From: Diospyros lotus
Taxonomy: Eukaryota; Streptophyta; Magnoliopsida; Ericales; Ebenaceae
NCBI RefSeq assembly: GCF_014633365.1
Contig: NW_026267104.1
Coordinates: 248,001 to 312,000 of the forward strand
Direction of reading: 5' to 3'
Length of the DNA stretch: 64,000 nt
Shown piece by piece: positions 44,608 through 55,495 of this stretch; positions within the stretch are counted from its first letter, which is position 1, and each line of letters begins with the position of its first letter. Both the position numbers and the translations under genes were made by a program. The notes under the pieces were generated by a model, which saw only the letters and a program-made list of their open reading frames with translations, was not told where the DNA came from and did no database searches.

Positions 44608-45999
44608 CTCATCACTTTATTTTAGTATGCTTGAATGTAAAGTGAGTTCTTGTTTGAATGCCATCTTGATGGGAGAAGATGATGATGGAAGCTCTCTTGA
44701 AATGAAGATTTGAGGATTCAAGAAGAGGTAAGGGATGGCCCCATGGGAGGGTGGCCTTGCAATGTGTTGTAAGTATGGTTCATAAATGTATATGTTGCAT
44801 TTGGCATGTTGTATGGTGTTCATGAGACTTATAGCCGTAGGTTAGTTTGGGAACATGGTTGAAATGGTGGGTTGATGCCTCTAACCTTGGTGGGTTGTGA
44901 GGGAAAAGAGACCTAGCCACACTTGCATGCATTTGACATCATATAATCTAGTTATGTTCATATTTATTTTTCATTGCACCCTTATTGAGCTTAATAGCTC
45001 ATGAGGTTTTACCCTCACATATAGGTTGTGGAAGCATGGGAAAAATCAAGACAAGGTGGAATAGCTTGTGGAAGCATGGAATTGAAGATTCAAGTGTATT
45101 GTATGGCTTAGGGTAGCTTATTTTGTTGCTCTTGATTTATGTAATGTAATGTATTGGGTTGGTAATGGCTTGTTAAAGCCTATTGTATTTTATATTTGGG
45201 AGTGTTTGATTTATTTTAAAATGAGATATTGGCTTATGGCTTGAAAAGGCCTAAGTATGGATGTAAATTTCTCATTTGGTATGAGTTGTAGGAAGCATCA
45301 AAGGGGTTAAATAAGATGGTTTTTGTTGAAAATGTGATGCTTTGGGGTGCAAAATTTTGGAAGGAGAAATTTGGAAATCTTGGGTTTGGAAGGCCTAAGA
45401 AGAAAAAAAAAAAAGAGGGGGGGGGGGGGAAGCAGTGGAGGTGGTAGTAGCAGCTGCCGAGGCTTGCAGGGGGCCACAACGGGCGGCAGCAGGCGCTAGG
45501 GGCAGTGGGCGAGCGCGGCCAACTACCAGCCGCGAGGCCAGCGCACGCCAGCAGGCCCCGCCGGCTATTTTTTTAAAAAAATTTGAAATTTTGGGGGGGA
45601 TTTTGGGGCATTTCTTAATTGATTTTGGGGCCCGAAGGAATTTTCAAAATAAAGGGATTTTTCAGGCATTTCGGGGAAAAATGCTGAAATTTTGAAAACT
45701 TGAAAATTATGAGTTTTTCCTCCAAAATTGGTAATCAATCAATGGATTGATTGAAATGGTGATTTTATGGAGCTTGATAAAAATGTTTGGATGGAAAAAG
45801 AATTAAATATAAATAAGAAAATGGCGGTTGGGAATTTTCATGAGTTTTCTTTTCAACCAAATGCGGTGTGGTTGAAGCCCAATTCTGCTAGTGAATCCTG
45901 GGGTTGAGGGAAGGGAAGGACGAGCCTAGTTCCCACCTAGGGCATTTCATCTTGAAACATGGTCCACCCTTCACTAAAGGCCGGGCATGTGGACAATTC
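44608..45999 (+). mobile_element. Diverged chromovirus LTR remnant (plus strand)
   Basis: Carries 'aggtaagggatggccccatg' (44730) and 'cttggtgggttgtgaggg' (44896), the reverse of blocks in 3533-6119. It later carries 'gcctagttcccacctagggc' (45932) and 'cttcactaaaggccgggc' (45970), near the LTR 3' end. The terminal TTACA is missing and the sequence breaks into another LTR at about 46000. A homopolymer G run lies at 45418-45430. No gene. Confidence 0.6.
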
Positions 46000-47396
46000 G
46001 AGAATAATTTTGGAATAATTTTGGAATAATTTCAATATAAGCTCGAATGGGTGCCAGTCCCGAATGGTTGCAGGGGACTTTTGGGAAGCTGAGGGGACCC
46101 TAGGGGTGGTTCAATTTTGCGAGTGAGGCAACCTTGAGGTGTTTTCGGGTAGAGAAAAGGTCCTGCGCAGGCGCAAGGATGAAATCGACATTTTTGAGTA
46201 AAAAATGATTATTAATTTTGCGAAATCAAGTTTTGGTGTGGTTTGATGATAGTTAATTAAAACTTGGAGGGTCCAAGTGTAATTAATAAACCCTCAAGTG
46301 TAATTAAAGTGAATGAGGAGGGTTTAATATATAATTATATATATGTATATATATATCTGCGCGAGAGGGTTGCTGCCCAAGTTTTCTACATTGCCAAATT
46401 CTGATATTTTTCTCCCATTTGAAGCTTTAGCCGAGAGCAATGGAAGTGAAGGCAGAGAGAGAGCTCTTGGTCGAGTGAAACAAAGAGAGAGAGAGAGAGA
46501 GCTATGTGAGAGAGAGGGAAGATCGGCCATGGCAATAGCTGCCATGGTCGATGATTGAAGCAGCGACAACGGCTGAGGCGAGCAGCAGCCATGGCGTGTG
46601 GTGGAGTTGAGGTGACATCGAAGCTAAAGTGGCCGATGGAGGTCAGTTGGGCCAATGGTGGCCGAAGGCAGCCGCGGCCTGTAGTAGTGGATGTCAGCCA
46701 TGGCAGCGTTGTGTGAGTAGGGGAGGCCGGTGATGGCTGGAGGTGCAGGCTCTAGTAGTGGCCGTTGTGTGCGGCGGAGCTGCGGCTGTCGCCGATGGCA
46801 TTGTAGGGCAAGCAGCAGCGGTGGGCAGCCACTAGTGCGTGCGCAGGCAGTGCGCTGAGGAAGAAGAAGGAGCAGGCGCGCGGGAAGGAAAGGAAGGAGA
46901 AGAAAGAAAAGAAAAAAAATAAAAAGAAAAAGAAATAAAAAAAGAAAATAAAAGGAAAATGGAGAAAATAGAGGGAAAATAACCAAAAATTCCAAAAAAA
47001 TTATGGAATAATTCTGGAAATTATTTCAAGATTTGAGGGTGTGTTAGAGGCTCGGATATAGGAATTCAGGCACTAGATGACAGTTAAAGAGGTGGCGCTT
47101 GTATGGGTATTTTCAAAATTTCTCCCCCCCCCCCCCCGCATTGGCAAAGGTAATTAATTAAATTTCTTTTCGAATTAATTTTCATTATTTGAGATAATGT
47201 GGAATAGGTTATGGTTGGATCATGACCATGGTTGGGGTTGTTTGTAGTTGTTAGCGGGTGGTTTTTGCGGTGAATAACAATCGCGTAGGCCTTAATGTGA
47301 TGTTAATAGAGTTAGGGTTTTGTGTGTTTGCCTCTAGGTTCGATCGGGAAGGCAGTGATCCTAGAGGAACTTGAGGTTTAGGCTAGAGTTCGAGGA
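46000..47396 (+). mobile_element. Truncated chromovirus LTR (plus strand)
   Basis: Collinear with about 55730-57300 of the complete plus-strand LTR: 'gctgaggggaccctaggggtgg' (46091), AT-repeat TATA region (46331-46358), GA-repeat (46450-46515), GC-rich block (46560-46880), purine tract (46890-46980), poly-C (about 47124-47137) and 'gatcctagaggaacttgagg' (47358). Both ends are missing. Open frames are not conserved with other copies. Confidence 0.75.
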
Positions 47397-48300
47397 AGTC
47401 ACGTCTCAGAGCTGACTTCCAATAGGCTGAAAGGCAACCCTAGCCTTGTGATCACCCATGCGAGAACCTTGGCCATGTGATGGGGTGAGGGAGGTGTGAT
47501 GACCTGTCCAAAAGTCTGGTAGTCCCAGAACCTTAGCCATGCTAAGGTGAGGGAGGTGTGAATGCCGCCCAAAAGTCCTGTAGCCAAGGTAGGTAACCTA
47601 GGTTCGTCGTTGGAAATGGGTGTGTGTGAACGCTGGCCTTGGATGGGGGTGATAGAGGTGTGGATGCTGCCTAAAAGTCTGGTAAGCCCGAAGTAGTTGA
47701 GGGAAGAGGTTTCTATAGTGCCTTGGATTTTGGAATTGAGGTAAGGTTACCTTGAGAAAGTGACTCATGGGATCGGGTCGTGTAAGTTTGGTGTCAACTT
47801 AGCTGATGAAGTGGCCAAGTGAAGCCTTGGGCCTCGTAAAGGTTTCGAGTTGGAAATTTTGATTGTCCATAATTTGGGACGTGATGATTTGATTGAGATG
47901 ATAGTATATACGTGTAAGGATGACACGCGATAATCAAAAGTTTGGGTACGATCTGTGAGATGGGACATGTGGATAGGTTATGCTTTAGGCAACCGCATGG
48001 GACCCAAATCATTATTAGCCGAAAGGCAGATCTTTGGAAGATTTATGTAATGGTTTGAGGTGTATAGCTCAAGACCATAGTGAAATTTCTTTGGGAGTTG
48101 AAATCGAACTTATGGGATGTCTGATGGTGGTTTCAACACCTATGGGAAGGAATATGGAGTCCTCAGAGGTGAGTGACCCGAGGATCCATGAGGTTTGGAG
48201 TTAAGTCTGGTACAAGAAGTAATGCCAGAAGTGATGGAGGAAGAGACCAGAGCTTTGTGATATGATCCCTAAGCTGTCTGTGAAAAGATTAAAAGTATGT
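47397..48300 (+). mobile_element. Non-coding internal segment with degenerate repeats
   Basis: No gene. A loose repeat with 'ggtgagggaggtgtgatg...aaaagtctggtag' occurs three times (about 47480, 47550 and 47645). Scattered similarity to 58290-58470 suggests the leader between primer-binding site and gag of a chromovirus. Gag is not recognised. Confidence 0.4.
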
Positions 48301-48419
48301 TGAGATTGGCAGGCTTTTGTCAGAGATTCGTGAAGAGAATTTCTGGAATAGTTGTGTCCATGTTAGGACTCGTGAGGAGAGTCAAGTGAGAATGGTTTGT
48401 CGGATGCAATGAGAGCTTG

Positions 48420-49250
48420 CGGTAGCTCAAAGGTTTAGGTTACGTGATAATGCAACGTGAACGGTGATCGTATTTGGATCACGTCAAGGAACAAAGTGAA
48501 CTACCCTATGTATGACTTGGAGCTGACAGTTGAGGTATGTGCTCTTAAGGCACTACCAGTATGATGAGACTTATGAGGTGCTCACCGACCACAAAAGTCT
48601 GAGTTATGTGTTCTCGCGGAAAGAGCTGAACATGAGACAACGACTGTGGATGGAGTTCCTGAGGACTACGACTGCACCTTTTGTATCACAGAGGTGTGCT
48701 AATGTGGTGGCCAGGTTGATGGCCCAGGGGTGGCCACTGATTGAGGCTTTTAGCTTGATGTCGGTGAGTGTAGTACCGAAGGATTCGTCCATCTTGATAG
48801 CTAGCCTGACAGTTTGGCTGGATCTGGAGACCGAGATACTAGAGACTAGTGGGGGTGACCGGTATATACATCTATTGATATATGAGTATGGCCAACCCAA
48901 GGGTTATGATTTTTGAGATGCGAGATGGCATTCTCAAGTTTCGGGGTATAATGTGCATGCCTAAAGTTTGGGAGGAGCACCTGCCGTTGGTTGAGTTTGT
49001 GTTACCACGACAGCGTCAGGATGGCTTATTATGTGGTTTATGGTGGAATAACACTGTTGATTGCCCGATATACCAAAACTATCGACTGTTGGACCCTCAA
49101 TCAAGCAGTCCCTGTGGTTGAACCGAGTAGGTAGGGCAGTCCATACCCAGGCTAGGAATGTCGAGACCGCTGGAGGTGAGGAAGCCTCTGCCAGCAGGTG
49201 CACTAGATTCCTTTAGGGATGAGCGATCCCATGTCGGGCCGACGGAGGGA
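48420..49250 (+). pseudogene. Chromovirus pol scraps (RNase H and integrase)
   Basis: YEVLTDHKSLSYVFSRKELN at about 48570-48630 is RNase H, with the following 'MRQRLWMEF'. At about 48960-49060 'VWEEHLPLVEF' and a frame-shifted downstream part match the integrase C-terminal side. Reverse transcriptase, most of integrase and all gag are deleted or unreadable, and frames change repeatedly. Confidence 0.8.
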
Positions 49251-49433
49251 ATGTTAGATGTATGGGTGCTAGCTGTTGACTATTAAGGTATGGTTGTTGG
49301 CCGTTCTTGTTTGCTCACCACCAGAAAAGTTAGATTGGGAATATTGGAATTTTATGGACTATGAGATATGTATGAGATATGTCCAAGCTGTGAAATGGCT
49401 TATTTTGATCTTTGGAGATTGCATGTATGAGCC

Positions 49434-49469
49434 AATTTCGAGGACAAAATTCTTTTAAGGGGGGTAGAT
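49434..49469 (+). other. Polypurine tract of a plus-strand chromovirus
   Basis: A 'tttcgaggacaaaattc' block followed by TTTTAAGGGGGGTAGAT right before the LTR start TGTAATAACCC. This is the canonical 3' internal end of Tekay/Del elements. Confidence 0.85.
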
Positions 49470-51569
49470 TGTAATAACCCATATTTTCGTAAGGTTGCCA
49501 CGTATTTTAATTGAGTTTAAAATACCAAAAAATGGGTTTGAAAGGGCAACAAGTGACCGAATCAGCTGCAGGGAGTGTCTTAGAGCTTAGATACCTAAGG
49601 ACAAAGGTATATTTTTGACGAGCGTCTCGAGGTGAGATTTATAACGCTGAAAGAAATTAAATTAGAGACAGTTTTTCGGTTAAGCTAAGTTGTAGCCTAA
49701 AATAGCCGAATGATGGTAAGGGGTTTCGGGAAATCGTATATATTGAGTAATTTTGAGATTTTAAGTATCTCGATAAATTTGATATTTGAGGATCTAATTG
49801 TAATTAGAGAATTATCCAAATAAAATAAGGATGAAATTTGGAGTTTATGTGGTAAAATATTAAAGTTTGAGAACTTGAAATAAGGGCCAAAGTGTCATTT
49901 GAAATAAGTTTGGGGAATTAGCTTGGATCTCAAAAGTTCAATCCATTATAGTTTTGGATTTAAAAAGTCATTCAAATATATCTTTGAGTCTTTGGAGTCC
50001 ATGGCTTAGATTGTGACAAGTGGCATAATGTGATTGGTTGGAGAAATCTATAAAAAGACACCATGGTTTGTTCTCAAACCATTCAAGAGAGCTTTGAGGA
50101 GTGAATCACTCTAAGTGGAGAAGGTTTCTCTAGAGAGAGAGAAGGAAGTTCGGCAAGAAAGCGGGAAAAAAGTGGCAGAGAACGAGCCTCATCGGAGTTG
50201 CGGGTCTTTGCCGGAATTCATCAAAATCAGTCAGAAACAAAGTGATATAAGTCCGTCTTTTTCTATAATCCTGTAAAGGGGGAAGAGAGGGTCGCTTAGG
50301 TTCAAACGGGGGTCGAATCGGAGTTAAAACGAGGGAGATATGGCCGAAATACGAAAACGACGCAATGCTGCCCGAAATCTGGAAGCAGCGTGTGAGTAAC
50401 ACGCTGCCGGAAATGGCTGCGCGTGAAGGCGCGTGGCCTACCTTTCCAGGGTGCGTGAAGGCACGTGAGAGGCCTATTTTCCTTCTATTTTTTCAGTTAT
50501 ATCCCTACTCTAATACCGTTCAACCCTATATAAAAATATTTGGGTTTAGGTTTACCAAAACATATGTTTTCTGCAGAAACCTAGGCCGTTTGCTATGAAA
50601 TTATACCGTCGAAGAGATAAACCAACAAGGTGAGACTCCTATACTCTAAATCCTATTTTTTATTCTCTTATGAGAAATTTTTATTGCGTGAGACGTGTTT
50701 TGTGAAGTTCTTATACATAAACTCTTGTTATTCTCTTACGTGAAATCATGTTGCATATATGAAATGTATTTTTCTGGAAAATATATGCTATTGGCTTTTT
50801 AACTGTTGCATTTATAAAATTCGTGTGGCCATACTATTGTACCTATTTGTTGTTGGCCGAGGGCAAAAGTCAGATATCCCTTGAGAGGCGCTATGCGTGC
50901 ACCATCGAGAAAGCTCTCGTCGGGCCGAAGTGACATGGTTAAGGATCTCCTAAGAGGCGCTATGTGTGAGCCATTAAGAAAACTCTCGTTGGAGGAGGCT
51001 AACGTGTTCACGAGGCACTTCAGAGTAGTTCTCCTTGTCTTCTCATACATTTTATACCTGATCGTGCATCGATATAAACTATTTTTTTTTTAGTTTCTCA
51101 CTAGAAGATTCATCTTCTAATTGGACTATGTCCCTGAAATATTCAAACATTCCAAGTTCGATGAGCGGCTCTGAGGGAAAGAAGGTAGCTGAAGAATTAG
51201 CTTAAATTACTGTCTGTAGCATGATTAGCATATTTTTGTTTATGTGCGAGCCTATGTAATTTTGGATATGTTTAAGATGTTCAGTTATCACTTGATGATA
51301 TCCATGTAATATATTTTGTAGACGTCTTGAACAATTTTATGATAAATAAAGTATTATGGTTGTGAATCATATCAGGTTCGATTTAGCTTCCGCATTCCAG
51401 ATTTTAACACTTGTCTTAGCTATTCAATTATTGGGTTTGTTAAGATGAGAAGGTGAAAATTAGGGTTTTTGGGATATTGTATGATGTATGACAGCTATTG
51501 TGATATGAAAAATTTTTATATTCCCGAAATCCTAAGTTATAACACGCTCAAGAAATTTGGGGTGTTACA
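49470..51569 (+). mobile_element. Chromovirus LTR between polypurine tract and PBS
   Basis: 2100 bp, TGTAATAACCC...GGGGTGTTACA. A TATA box (TATAAAAA) lies at 50049-50056. A tRNA-Met primer-binding site follows and a polypurine tract precedes, so the LTR serves two element bodies. Its 5' part (49557-49690) is collinear with the satellite monomer at 59750-59880. Open frames inside are not supported. Confidence 0.87.
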
Positions 51570-51571
51570 GT

Positions 51572-51583
51572 TGGTATCAGAGC
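51572..51583 (+). other. Primer-binding site, initiator tRNA-Met
   Basis: TGGTATCAGAGC two bases after the LTR end. Confidence 0.85.
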
Positions 51584-53109
51584 TTAAGTTTATTAGAGGA
51601 CTTAAGTGACTCTGATCTAGTTGATATTAGAGCGGAATATTATTTGGAGACTTAGGAGAAGTTTGACTGGGAGACTTAAGAGGATCCAATATTGATAGAA
51701 CCAGTTAGTAGGAACCCCAAGTGAAGGCTTAGGGGACAGAGACTAATGGTTCATAAGATGAAACCCCTATTTGGAGATTCGGGGATTGACGATGAAGTCT
51801 TAAAGGTTATGGATTTAAGTGTGGTGTAGTGAAAGTGCATGTCTAGGAAAGTTCTGGCTAAGGAAAGACTTGGTATTTAAGTGTGTCCATTTGTGACCCA
51901 CCTCTCTTTCCTGGTGTACTATTCACGTACATACACTATTCCAGTATACAGTTACTATTCTCAGCAAATAGTGGAACCCCAATGGAAGTTACTTCAAGCA
52001 AAATGATCTAACTATTGAAGTTAGGATCCAACAATATGATTCGGGTGTAAGGTTGACTCGGTAACAATGATTATGGATCTGAGAGATTTAGAGACTGTTG
52101 ATTTAAGGTCATTAATCAAAATCCTCACAGTGAAAGATAAGATAACTGGTAGTTATTGAGAATGACCGAATCATGAATGATTAATCTGATGTGGCATAGC
52201 TTAGCTAATAAGTTAAGGATTTTTCGAGGATCATTTAGTGCCACGGAAATAAGATGTATAGATAAGGGATCCAACGGATTGGATCAAGCGAGTGACCGAA
52301 GATGGTCAAGGGACGACGTGTGAGTTACGTCAATTAAATGAGGTGATAGTGGTACACCTGATGTGACTCGCAAGGACGGGATAAGGAACCCTAGCAGCGT
52401 GACGGTACTGCTGATTCTGTGTGACAGATCTGGATCTAGGGACCCGCATGCAGAGGGCTGATGGATGGCTTGCGGTAAGGTACGAGAGGCCCGTCGATCG
52501 AAACATCATAAGCAGACTGCATGGGAGATGATCAGATGCTAAAGATTTGGGACAAGCTAGTAGGGTCTATGCCTTGTAGAGGGGTTTAAAGTCCCAATGG
52601 TCTAGGATGCGAGATGTGCCTCTAGCTGTGATTGATCAAGGCCAGAAGCCTCGGGAATCTAAATGTGATGAATTGAATATGGACTGAGTGTCCTATTTAA
52701 AGAATTGTATCTAGGTTTGTGGTCATCTTGGGAATGGTGACACGACAAACAGTGCGAGGCTCGAGGAGTAGAATACCTCGATATCTAGTACGGCAATGCT
52801 AAGTGAGATCATGGGATGGTCATGTCTGCAATTACCTTAAAGAAAGAGTTGGGTGGCGCAAAGGAAAAGTTACCCGACGTATGAAATGGACAGGAAAGAT
52901 GTATGGAATCATCAGCCGCGGTGAGGCCTAGAATGAATGTTCTTGCAAAAGGAGTTAAACTCGTGGTAGCGACAATGAATGTTAGTTCTCGGAGAACTAC
53001 GACTGAACAGTGCAGTTTCACCCGAGGCGTACCCGTGTGGGGGTTGACGCTTGGTGTAAGAGCAAACCTTTTATGCGACGGGGTTGATGGTGCTTGCATG
53101 AGTGCTATG
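51584..53109 (+). mobile_element. Non-coding chromovirus leader
   Basis: Sequence between primer-binding site and a duplicated LTR piece. No gag or pol is readable. The frames at 52809-53243 and 52903-53286 partly overlap LTR sequence and are rejected. Confidence 0.4.
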
Positions 53110-53332
53110 AGGTCGGGCCGAAGTGACATGGTTAGGGACCTCCCGAGAGGTGCTATGCATGCACCATTGAGAAAGCTCTCGTTGGAGGAGGCTAACGTGT
53201 TCATGAGGCACTTCGAAGTAGTTCTCCTTATCTTCTCATACATTTTATACCTGATCGTGCATCGATATAAACTGTTTTTTTTTTAAGCTTCTCACTAGAA
53301 GATTCATCTTCTAATTGGACCATATCCCCAAC
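53110..53332 (+). mobile_element. LTR piece, second copy of 50925-51150
   Basis: Near-identical to part of the LTR at 49470-51569: 'gtcgggccgaagtgacatgg', then 'ggaggaggctaacgtgttca', then 'tcgtgcatcgatataaact'. It breaks at about 53332 into inverted sequence. Confidence 0.85.
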
Positions 53333-53584
53333 ATAAGGATGCTCCGCTAACCCCTTCCCGGATTAGATATACCTCGAGCCTTCTAGGCCCTTTCATGACT
53401 CCTGTCATGATTCGATTTCGTGTTCCCACACGAGCCTCAACACTTCAATCTCAAGGAACTCTTATCCTTAGAAGGCCTCATGAACCCCCAAATTTCCACA
53501 TTCGAGTTCTCAATACCAATACCCATACTTGGGCTTTTGACTCTTCTTTGCTCGACCCGTATATCTCTTACAGAATATCATCTC
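53333..53584 (-). mobile_element. Inverted chromovirus leader segment
   Basis: The reverse complement follows 58540-58790 in order: a shared 'cgagcctcaacacttcaatctcaagga' block and 'cttgggttcggttcctc'-like and 'agggatgctcc' blocks. It is non-coding. Confidence 0.65.
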
Positions 53585-55495
53585 TGTAATACCCGAGAAA
53601 TTTGGGTTAATTAAAAAGAAGCAATTTATTAGAGAAATGGGATTTCAGAGAAAATTGGTATCTGAATAGCCCGAAAAATTGACCAAATCGACTGTCGGGA
53701 GTACCCTGGAGCTGAGATGCCAAAGGAAAATGATGTGGCATTAATGAGCACCCGAAGATAGGATTTATGGTGTCGAAAGAAATTGAATCGGGAACAATTT
53801 TCGGTACAGCAAAAATATAGCTGCCAATTAGGCTGCAATACTGAATTGTTATAGACGACTTCTCAGAAGTCAACGGAAGCTTGAGGGGGCTTCTATTTTT
53901 CATAAGGAACAACCCTTCAGTGATTTCGGGAAGAAACGAAGAGGTTTAAGGCCAAAATAAAGATTCGGGCCTAAGTGCAGTTTTTGGAAATTGCTAGAGG
54001 GAGGCCGAAACAAGGTTGTTTTGAAATCTTCAAGGGTTAAAATGATGTTTTAGGACTTGAGGGACTCAATGTCAATATTGAAAAGTTCAGGGGTTAAGTG
54101 GAAAAGGGCCAAAATGAGAATACCAAAAGTTGAGGGGCCAAAATGCAATTTTTCAAAATGGCTAGCATGGGCGAATCTGAGCAGTCGGTCATGGCCGAAA
54201 TTGGCCATAGGGATGGCACGAGGGTGGTCGTGGGACTAACTTTTGTAAAGGCCTGGCCAACAACAGCCATCATGGTAGCCGAAAAAGCAAGAAAAGTGGC
54301 TGAAAGTCAGCCAAAGTGGTGCACGCCTGCAACTTGCAATTGCTGTCGGATAAGGTTTGATCGAGGGCCATCTGAGGGAGGTTGAGACTCTAAGAGGCGT
54401 GGGTAGGTCGGCCAAAGGCATTTGAGGCATCGAAGATGCCTATAAATAGAGGTTTCATGAAGGCCAAAAATAGGGAGAAATAGAGCTTCAAATCGAGGGC
54501 TTAAACGAACGAATTGTGAAATGAGAATAAGGGGCTTTTGTTGCCCATGTCTCAAGCTTCGTTTCTGTCAAATTTAAGCCATTTTTGTTGAGAGTTGAGG
54601 GAGATCCGAAGACTTATCGAAAAAATGAGCTTCACCGGAAAATCGTGTTGAGCAGTCAATAAATGGTTCGAATCGACCGATTTTAAGGTATTATCCTGTA
54701 GAGGGCAAATAGGGAAAGGCGTAGGAACAAACGGGGGGCAAAACGGAGTTCGGAGGAGGGAGAAATCACGAAAAAACCAAGCGAGGCGCACCAGTCTGGC
54801 GAACTGCTGGAGGTTGAAGATACGGTGCGTGTGGAACACGCGCCTAATAGCAGGTGCACGTGGGGTGCGTGGCAGCGGCTTCCGGCAGCGCGTGGAGGCG
54901 CGTGCAGCATCAGAAAATCTTGAATTTTTTTTAAAATCTTATAAATTCGAGATCTAGGTCCCTGTGCAATTAGTTTTGGATTTGGAGTTTTCATTGCCTC
55001 GGTTTTCACACCAAAGAGCCTCGTTTTGAGTGAAAACGCAACATCCGGGTAAGTTCAGTATTTTTCCCTTGAAGTTTATAACCTATAATGAATTGTTGTG
55101 AAATTTTATTTGAGAAAATAGTCTCGAAGTATTTATTGAAATGTTCGGAAAGGAAAAATGAGAGAAAATGAAGAAAAATAAAATATTGAGGATATTTAGT
55201 GATTAAATATTATTTTATGATTGAGGAGATCGAGATGATGTGATTGGTGCAACTTTTGAGGGTTGGCACGAAAATCGAGGCGGTGCACGCATATCGAGGT
55301 GACACACGCTTTTCGAGCTATCGCGGTCTTTAGGGCCAAGGTGAGTTTTTCTATCCTAAGTATGATTTGGTGAGTGGTTTTCTCACAAGAACTTATATTT
55401 ATATGATTGTTATATATGCATGATATTTATGAATGTAATGTTCATTTTGTCATATTACATTGAAAGTCGTGATAATTACATAGTATGATATTATT
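53585..55495 (+). mobile_element. Chromovirus LTR, 3' end replaced
   Basis: Starts TGTAATACCCGAG and contains a TATA box (TATAAATA, 54441-54448). It runs without a terminal TTACA into another LTR at 55496. Its 5' part has the same 'gggagt...atcgggaacaatttt' layout as the other chromovirus LTRs. No gene. Confidence 0.7.
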
